Source of the DNA: Limanda limanda
Lineage: Eukaryota; Chordata; Actinopteri; Pleuronectiformes; Pleuronectidae
Assembly: GCF_963576545.1 (NCBI RefSeq)
Contig: NC_083639.1
Span: 26,390,618-26,454,617 of the forward strand
Direction: 5' to 3'
Length of the DNA: 64,000 nucleotides
The first letter of the stretch is position 1, and each line of letters begins with the position of its first letter. The notes under the pieces are model-generated. The model ran no database searches and was not told the origin of the DNA. It saw only the letters and a list, made by a program, of their open reading frames with translations. Positions 57,619 through 64,000 of the stretch are shown here, in pieces. A program made the translations under genes and the position numbers.

Positions 57619-58599
57619 GGTCCTTTAAATTAGATCAATGCATCACTGGACGTTGGCTTTTTCTCCGTCTAATTTCAAATGGGGGCTAACGCGTCTGTGA
57701 GACTTTGCAGCGAATCAGAAACCTGTGGACTCACAGCCGGAGGAATCCTGAAAACACAAAAGAAGCCATTCCCCCCCCCCCCTTAATGAATCAACAACAA
57801 ACAGAGCCACCACCTAAACACGAGACCTCCTGCTCTGACCGGGGGGCATGAAAGTTTGATTTCCCTTTTTGCAGAAGATGCTTCCTCTGCTTGGTGGAAT
57901 CTGCAGCCCCTGGAAAAACAGAAGGAGCAATGCCCTCGTTTGGAGGTCACAAGCTGAGGAGGAGGAACCATGAGCCGGGATGCGGGATCCCCCCCCTCCT
58001 CCCTAACGCAATAAGGCAGGACACACCCAGATGCAGAGGGGAGGAGGAGGTGGATGAAATGAGAGGAGAGGAGGAGGAAAGAAGGAGCTGCTGCTTGCTG
58101 CTTCTCATCCGCCCATCTTGGCAGATGACGTAAGGACGGTTCCATTCGAGCTGCACGTCCCTTAATTGAAATTTTTAAAAATTATAAAAAAAATTATAAG
58201 ATACAGATGTTGTATCCCTACCTCTCCTTCACTCTCTGACGTCACTGTGACAGCCCTGGAAAGCAGAAGTGTGCATCTGACCCTGCTGGCTGCTGCATGT
58301 GGGGAAACCACTCCAACCAGCTGAGCCAGTCACACCAGTAACACGTTTCAACACCGACTCACACCACAGCAGCAACCAGTGGCCCCTGGAAACAACACAA
58401 CACACACCCGGGTGGTCCTGGTGCTTCCACCGGGGAGGAGGAGGGACGTCACCCCGGGGGGAAAGAAGCCTCTGTGTGGGGCAGACTGGCTCCAGACACA
58501 TCCGCAGCAGGAGGTCGGAGCTCCGGGGGAGACCAGTCACCAAACCACGTCCAGGAATCACACATTTCTATCAACACCTCCTTGTTACACAAGCATTAA

Positions 58600-59580
58600 T
58601 GAGATTAAAACACATTTTAAACATGTGCCCAGAATGAACCGAGCCCGACCCCCAGTTCGGCTTCGATCCCCCCGAACCAACATCACGATATCAGGCCGAA
58701 AAGACAACTTTTACAACCCGGGGTGCACTCACGGTGTCCTGGCTGGAAAACAGCAGGAAACTAGAGTCCAAAAAGTTGTGATCCGAACGCGGATGGATCA
58801 CCGGTGAGGTCGGTTCCCCTCGAAATGTGTCTGGATGGAGCCTGGACAGCGGGGGACTAGGACCAGAGAGCCCGGGGTAGGAGAGCTAAGTACCGGGACG
58901 TGAGGCGAGGGAGAGCCGGGGAAAAAACGTGCCTTCGGGGCGGAGGGTCGGCGGCAGGAGACACGGTTCAGACCCGGTCGAGACACGGTTCAGACCCGGT
59001 TCAGACTAATGAAACGAAGGGTGGAAAGAAAATGGAGGTTCGCGGTACCGGTACCGGTCGTGTGGTCACACCTGTGGCGGGGGGAAGACACCTTCTAATC
59101 GGGTGTAGTTGGTTCAGAAAGTCGGTGTCAAGGTGGAGGGTTAGCCGGATGCTAAGCGGACTTCTCCCGGCACGACTGTGTCACTTTAACGGTGTTTTAA
59201 CCACATGTGGAGGTAGACAGGAAATGGAAAGTTGTTTTAAAAAGAAAAAGAAAGGTTATTAAACATGAGGGAGAGAAGAGAAGGGGAGAGCGGTTACCTC
59301 CACTGCGGGAATCCGGGTCCGAATCACGGCTGTGTTGCTGAGGCGGGCAGCGGCTCCACTTCAGAGGGGTTTGTCCATCTGGAGGGACGCGGACCGACAG
59401 GAGGACATCCAGGAGGACCGAGGGGAGGACCGAGGGGAGGACGAGGAAGAACCCGCTATGGTCGCCCTGGTTCCGGGCAGTTTGTGTGGAGAGAGGAAGC
59501 CGCGGTGGCTGTGGTTCCTGAAGCGGCAGCAGCAGCTTCTTCCTCCCGCAGAGAAACTCACCAGATCCCGGTGCAGTCAG
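58600..59580 (-). promoter_or_regulatory. atp2b4: CpG-rich region, likely atp2b4 promoter
   Basis: GC content and CpG density rise sharply over about 1 kb compared with both flanks, with a GGGGCGG Sp1-type site at 58937-58943 and no obvious TATA box. It lies upstream of the gene with no competing gene between. A 22-bp tandem duplication (GAGACACGGTTCAGACCCGG twice) is at 58958-59001. Assignment as the atp2b4 promoter is inferred from position. Confidence 0.55.
58733..59200 (-). other. atp2b4: Candidate non-coding first exon of atp2b4
   Basis: A good donor on the minus strand (GGACACC|GTGAGTG) ends a putative exon at 58733. The minus strand upstream of it has no ATG for 471 nt (58733-59203), as expected for a leader. 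The transcription start cannot be placed, so the upper bound is a limit and not a boundary. A weaker alternative donor is GGAG|GTAACC near 59295. Confidence 0.35.
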
Positions 59581-59740
59581 AAATCAAGAAATCAAGAAAT
59601 CAAGAAATCAGAAATCAATCCGGAGGAGGAAAAAAAAACAGCAAACTCCCTCCTTCTTGTTTCTCCTTTTCTCTCTCTCTCTCCTCTCACACACACACAC
59701 ACACACACAAGCGAGGCTGCGATAACAAAGAGCAGATCCA
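59265..59740 (+). other. Possible divergent transcript exon from the CpG region
   Basis: Plus-strand ORFs 59265-59744 and 59332-59748 run through GC-rich sequence and meet a strong plus-strand donor, ATCCA|GTAAGTG, at 59740/59741. The translated sequence is Gly/Arg/Glu-rich low complexity, has no recognised domain, and crosses short tandem repeats (AATCAAGAAA units, 59580-59620). It may be a divergent non-coding RNA or nothing. Confidence 0.2.
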
Positions 59741-60000
59741 GTAAGTGACTGGTGTGAGTGAGAGTGTGTGTGCGTGTGTGGGTGGGACTGGGAGAGGAGG
59801 TGGTGGTGGTGTGGGGGGGTGGTGGTGAGGAGGAGGAGGAGGAGGAGGAAGAGGAGGGTGAGGGGGTCCGGCTCATTCAAACAGGAGGAAGAAAAAAGAA
59901 CAGACGTTTGCCCGGAGAGAGGGAGGGAGGAGGAGGGAGAGGGAGGCACCACCTTGTTTTTTAAGGTGGATCCATGAATTGATTGGGGTGGGGGGGGGGG
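59690..60000. repeat. Simple-sequence cluster upstream of the CpG region
   Basis: (AC)n at 59690-59709, GT-rich at 59760-59785, a (GGA)n-rich stretch at 59826-59860 and a G-rich run at 59985-60000. The ORFs over it are low-complexity. Confidence 0.8.
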
Positions 60001-60059
60001 CAACATCCAGCGGTTTGAGGGTACATCCACATCTGGATCCACATCATCATCTGGTGTGA

Positions 60060-61270
60060 TGACTGAAACTTAGCTTGAGTGAACACATGGTGAGAACATC
60101 GAGGAAAAAGTCATAATTGCAAAATAAAAAATCTAGAAATTAGTACATAAAGCATTAAGTACTCAAAAGGCACTTCTGGCAAGAATGAGTGTTATAATAT
60201 GGGAAATATATTTAAGTGTGTATTCACAGACGTCAGTATTTATGATTGAAAATCAACAATTACTATATATTATCTCACCTCAATATTAACAGCTATGTAC
60301 CACTTCAGATTGTCCAAAACATTTCCTTGTTTTTTCATTCTCATATTCATACAGACGACACTGGTCTTCAAATATATAACAGGCTATCTACATTTAATTG
60401 TAAAATACAATATTATAAAGTTAGAGGGGAAAGCAGCATTGAAGTCAGCAAGCGTTCTTTTACAAAATTCTCTAGAAAATACTCTTATGTACCAATAAGT
60501 TATTTCTAGATTAGGTGGATGTATACATTATAATAATAAAGTTTAATACATCGACTTAATGTGAGTGTCGGATGTTTCTACGTGTTTGCCCTGTTAATAG
60601 TTTTTTTTAGGGTTATGAAAAGATGATGAAGCACCTATGAGACAAATTGTGATTTGTGAATTTGGGCTGTACAAATATATTTTGATTGATTGATTGATTG
60701 ATGGCTAAATCTAGAAATAGCTCAAAATTTCCACAAATTTGTTTTCTGAAAAAAAGATTTTCAATTCCCCACTTTAACAATTTTAGAATTAAGTCAGAAT
60801 ACACTAAGAAATATCAAAATTACGTTCAAATATTACATGTAAAATAGAAATAATATGAGGAATCTTGTATTTTGAGAAAATTACAAATTAATTAAAAGAA
60901 TAAAGTTGTAAAATTGTAAGATAAAAAACACAATTCAAGAAGGAATTGTAAAGTTGTAAAGTTCATCATCAAACTCAATATTATCAGTATAAAATTGCAA
61001 TAATTAAAAGTAAGTTGTTGCATGTCTGTATCTGTATCTAAGGAGCAGAACTATACTTTCTTTTTTTTTATAATTGTATTCCATGTCCCTGGAGAGACGC
61101 CATGTTCAGCGCCACTGCTTTGATTTATGTGCAATTTAAAAAAATCTAATTGAATCCCAATTTAATTTGATTCCACTCTCACTTGAATCAGACATGCAAA
61201 TGGTCACATGTATTGAACTGTTGCATTTTTAACCTTCAAGGAAGAACAGATCCTGAAATGCATTGTGGGG
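60060..61270. other. AT-rich upstream DNA, nothing recognised
   Basis: Very AT-rich sequence with a short (ATTG)n run at 60683-60703. No gene, RNA or repeat family was recognised. Confidence 0.7.
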
Positions 61271-61280
61271 GATAGTGGAC

Positions 61281-61394
61281 GTGGGGAAGTTTTGTTTTAT
61301 TTTATAACTGCTGCTCTGGTGAACATCTACTTCTCCCGTGGGGAAGTTTTGTTTCATTTTATAACTGCTGCTCTGGTGAACATCTACTTCTCCC
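61281..61394. repeat. 57-bp tandem duplication
   Basis: Two adjacent copies of a 57-bp unit (GTGGGGAAGTTTTGTTT-ATTTTATAACTG... to CTTCTCCC), differing by one base. A minus-strand 115-aa frame reads through both units as a 19-residue repeat, but it shows no other sign of coding. Confidence 0.95.
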
Positions 61395-61721
61395 GTAATA
61401 TGATTAAAGCCCATATTTCTTTCATATATGTATTTTTGAAACACAGAGATGATGGTATCTTTATATAATGTAGAGTTGTTTGTGGTCACGTAATGGGCGG
61501 GGGGGTGTTCTTGTGCAAACAAATGAACAGAAACAAGGAAGCTGAAAAGAAATTCCTCTGACTGCCAAATGGCCACTCAATCAGCGCTGCCTCCTACGCT
61601 ATGCTAATGACAGAGAGGCAGAGAGGTGGTTAACGCCGCCATTAACAGCACAGAACACGGCGTTCGAGTCCAAAACACTGACGGCAGCCGAGGGAGAGCG
61701 ACTGCTTCTTATATCTGTCCC

Positions 61722-61759
61722 TAACGTCTCCATCAGTCCTTAACGTCTCCATCAGTCCC
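61722..61759. repeat. 19-bp tandem duplication
   Basis: TAACGTCTCCATCAGTCC is present twice in tandem. Confidence 0.9.
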
Positions 61760-62026
61760 CACCAGACACAGCTTGTCCTCCGGTCTCAGAGCACTACTGT
61801 ATATACAGTACGTTGTCTGGTTTTACAGTTAGTAAACAAGATAGAAAGATATAATCTGCAATGCAACATACGATGTTCTTAACCCGGCTGAAAATCACGT
61901 TTTCTCCATTAAGTGAAACATGATATCTGAAGTTTGTCTCGGCCACTTTACAGCAGGAAGCAACACTGATAACGAGTCACAAAGTTAATGAAGTCTGACA
62001 ACAATAGACAAGATGGGACGATATGA

Positions 62027-62488
62027 CCATAGATATATATAAAGGCTAGATGTCTCATTCGATGGAGTCGAACGTCCGCACATGGCGGCCATCTTGCTAG
62101 GGGGCAGCTCGCTCACCCATAACATTGGGTTGTAGTGGTACGTACTTTTTAAATAAGCATAACTTGCTCAATTTTCAACCTATTTTTAAACGATCTGGTT
62201 TGTTATAAACGTCAGAGATGTAGTTATGACACTGCATAAATTATTCATTTTTCTTTAAAAATAACATAATTATTCATAAGTATGCAGTGTCATATCTACA
62301 TCACTGGCGTTTATAACAAACCAAACATCGGTTGAAAATTGAGCAAGTTATGGTTATTTACCACTACCAACACAATGTTATGGGTGAGCGAGCTGCCCCC
62401 TAGCAAGATGGCCGCCATGTGCGGACGTTCGTTTCCGTTGGCCGGCAACACAGACAAGACATCTAGCCTTTATATATGATATCTATGG
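62027..62488. mobile_element. Foldback MITE with ~220-bp inverted arms
   Basis: The left arm (62027 to about 62255) and right arm (about 62270 to 62488) are inverted copies. They share CCATAGATAT, AAAGGCTAGATGTCT, CGTCCGCACATGGCGGCC, ATCTTGCTAGGGGGCAGC, TCGCTCACCCATAACATT and AACTTGCTCAATTTTCAACC. Only about 15 bp of loop remains, and there is no ORF. ATATGA lies on both sides (62021-62026 and 62489-62494), a 6-bp target duplication. Confidence 0.88.
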
Positions 62489-62494
62489 ATATGA

Positions 62495-62870
62495 CAACTT
62501 CCCCAAAGTGAAGCCAAATTCATCTTGATCGCCCTCTGGTGGCTGGCTCTGTTAGAGGTCATAAACCCCACCACCTCCAGGTTAGTGGATGGGATAAAAT
62601 GTAAAAGTCAGTCAAAAGCACACGTTAGATACGTTTGACTCAAAACTGCTTTCTGTTATTTTAGGTAGTTCTTATCACACAGATGTCTAAGTGTTATTCT
62701 TTTATAAGTTTGGTTTCATTTAGTCATTTGATTCTACAAAAATGCCGACAATAAACGTCATGATTGACAGCTGAGACTGACTCATGATTGGTCGATTATC
62801 GCGGCTCCAAATTACATCAAAAGTACAAGATGGTGGCACCGGTATCTGGGATATCTTGGCTTCATACTTG
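62495..62870 (-). repeat. Dispersed repeat family R1, copy 3, in a longer repeat
   Basis: On the minus strand it carries CCAATCATGAGTCAGTC, TCAGCTGTCAATCATGACG and AAATGAAACCAAAC, matching copies at about 6530-6800 and 18255-18430. The block CGCCCTCTGGTGGCTGGCTC at 62531-62550 belongs, from memory, to a common fish repeat. It abuts the foldback element. Confidence 0.55.
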
Positions 62871-63289
62871 TACATGTGTCGTCCATCTTTATGTATAGAA
62901 TATGACAACCCTTTGCATGAATGTAGGTTCACACAGTATCAGTGTTATTAAAATAAGTAATACATTTCCCACCAGTGCCTCTACAACACCTGAGTGATGT
63001 CAGCCAACAAACCAGATCTGCTGCTGGTGCATTCTGTGCCAGAGACATCATCTGTGGGAACATCATGAGCCATCCTTAATGTTCACAGTAACACCTGTGC
63101 TCCTCCTGCTCTGACAGGCGGAAAAGTCTGCTTTGAAAAAATAAAAATAAAAAGTTTAACTTCCATTGCATCACCTCTCTGTGCTGAGGGTCCCACAACT
63201 AACCCACAAGTTGAATTAAATGTATATCAAAAAGGAAAGCGTGTAAATACAAACACAGAAATGTGAAACCATGCAGCATTTAGAGAGTG

Positions 63290-63690
63290 AGGTTTAATAG
63301 AGTAGATAAAACAAAGTAAAACACCATAAAATAGTCTATATACAATAATAAAGAAGAACCATAAAGCTGAGTTTGGAGGCGGGTCTTAAAAGCTGCTGGG
63401 AAGGTCGTTCTAGAGCCGAGGGGCCGTAACTGAACCTGCAGTCATCCCTGGTTTACAACGGGACGTCTAAAAGCTTTTGACGAGCTGATCTCCGGGGCCT
63501 GACTCGAGCCAGGTCATGAATGGCTTTGAGGGTAATTAATAAAACTTTTAAATGTATTCTAAATTTATATGGCAGCCAGGGCAGGGATACTAAAACTGGA
63601 GAGGTAGGAAACGATCTCCTGGACTCAGTCAATAATCTGGCTCCGGAGTTCTAAGTGCAATTGTCAGAGTTCTGATCTGTGAAAGCTTTC
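63290..63690 (+). repeat. Diverged dispersed repeat, class unresolved
   Basis: Blocks GGAAGGTCGTTCTAGAGCCGAG, GAGCCAGGTCATGAATGGCTT, GGCAGCCAGGGCAGGGATACT and CAATAATCTGGCTCCGGAGTTCT follow, from memory, a repeat often seen in fish genomes. No second copy lies in the window, so support is limited. Confidence 0.4.
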
Positions 63691-63764
63691 TACATCCATA
63701 CCACTACGTTGTTGTTTAAAAATTGATAATATCAAATTAAAACAATCATGAGTGTTTTTGCTCC

Positions 63765-63900
63765 GAATCAGGTTTTAATCCACGTCCATAATAGCGTGCC
63801 TGAAAACACAGATCACATGACCATGACTCATGCACAGTGGGCATGCGTGTGTGGGTGTAAACAGGAAAGCGTGCACATGTTGTATAGCTTGTCTCCTACA
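63765..63900 (+). repeat. Dispersed repeat family R4, copy 3 (diverged)
   Basis: GGGCATGCGTGTGTGGGTGTAAACAGGAAAGC matches 42326-42355, and the GTCTCC-GCAG block after it is only weakly preserved. The last 100 bases of the window show nothing further. Confidence 0.45.
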
Positions 63901-64000
63901 CATAAGCAGTTGAATGATTGTTAAATACAGCACTTAATTGCGTAACATCTGTCAGCTAACACAACAGGGTCAGCGATTATCCACGTTGTGTTTCCGGAGG

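Overview
The window is vertebrate nuclear DNA and almost certainly comes from a ray-finned (teleost) fish. It is AT-leaning and very rich in AC/GT and CT dinucleotide arrays. It carries several tRNA-derived SINE and MITE families typical of fish genomes, and its only protein-coding gene is a plasma-membrane calcium ATPase whose paralog-specific residues match the ATP2B4 (PMCA4) branch. There is nothing prokaryotic: no operons, CRISPR arrays or ribosome binding sites.

The gene, atp2b4, lies on the minus strand and is cut by the left edge of the window. Nine coding exons can be placed to the base by joining splice sites in consistent phase: 23932-24127, 13157-13354, 12792-13049, 12309-12434, 11880-12005, 8560-8595 (36-nt alternative 'site A' microexon), 2484-2657, 774-988 and 373-615. 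They encode residues 1-512 without the microexon, or 1-524 with it. This covers the N-terminus, TM1-TM4, the actuator (A) domain, the acidic/basic phospholipid-response loop, the PEGLP calcium-site helix and the DKTGT phosphorylation motif. The remaining roughly 700 residues (N domain, rest of the P domain, TM5-TM10, calmodulin tail) lie beyond position 1.

Upstream, the start-codon exon has a 5' leader with an 8-codon upstream ORF. It is preceded by an intron of about 34.4 kb if the CpG-rich region at 58.6-59.6 kb is the promoter and first non-coding exon, as inferred here. From about 59.6 kb to the right end lies upstream or intergenic DNA with repeats and no recognised gene.

The non-coding DNA holds three very long perfect microsatellites: (GAA)97, (AC)96 and (CT)191. 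It also holds two copies of a 430-440 bp TIR element 39 kb apart, a hAT-like MITE with a 15-bp perfect TIR, a 462-bp foldback element with a 6-bp target-site duplication, and at least five tRNA-derived SINE copies, all in the gene's orientation. A 480-bp pair of direct repeats, a relic of a Tc1-type transposase, and a two-copy family ending in telomere-like GGGTTAGG repeats complete the set. I found no convincing new biological system. The most interesting items are the splicing architecture around the site A microexon, the uORF, and an intronic GATA/E-box cluster.
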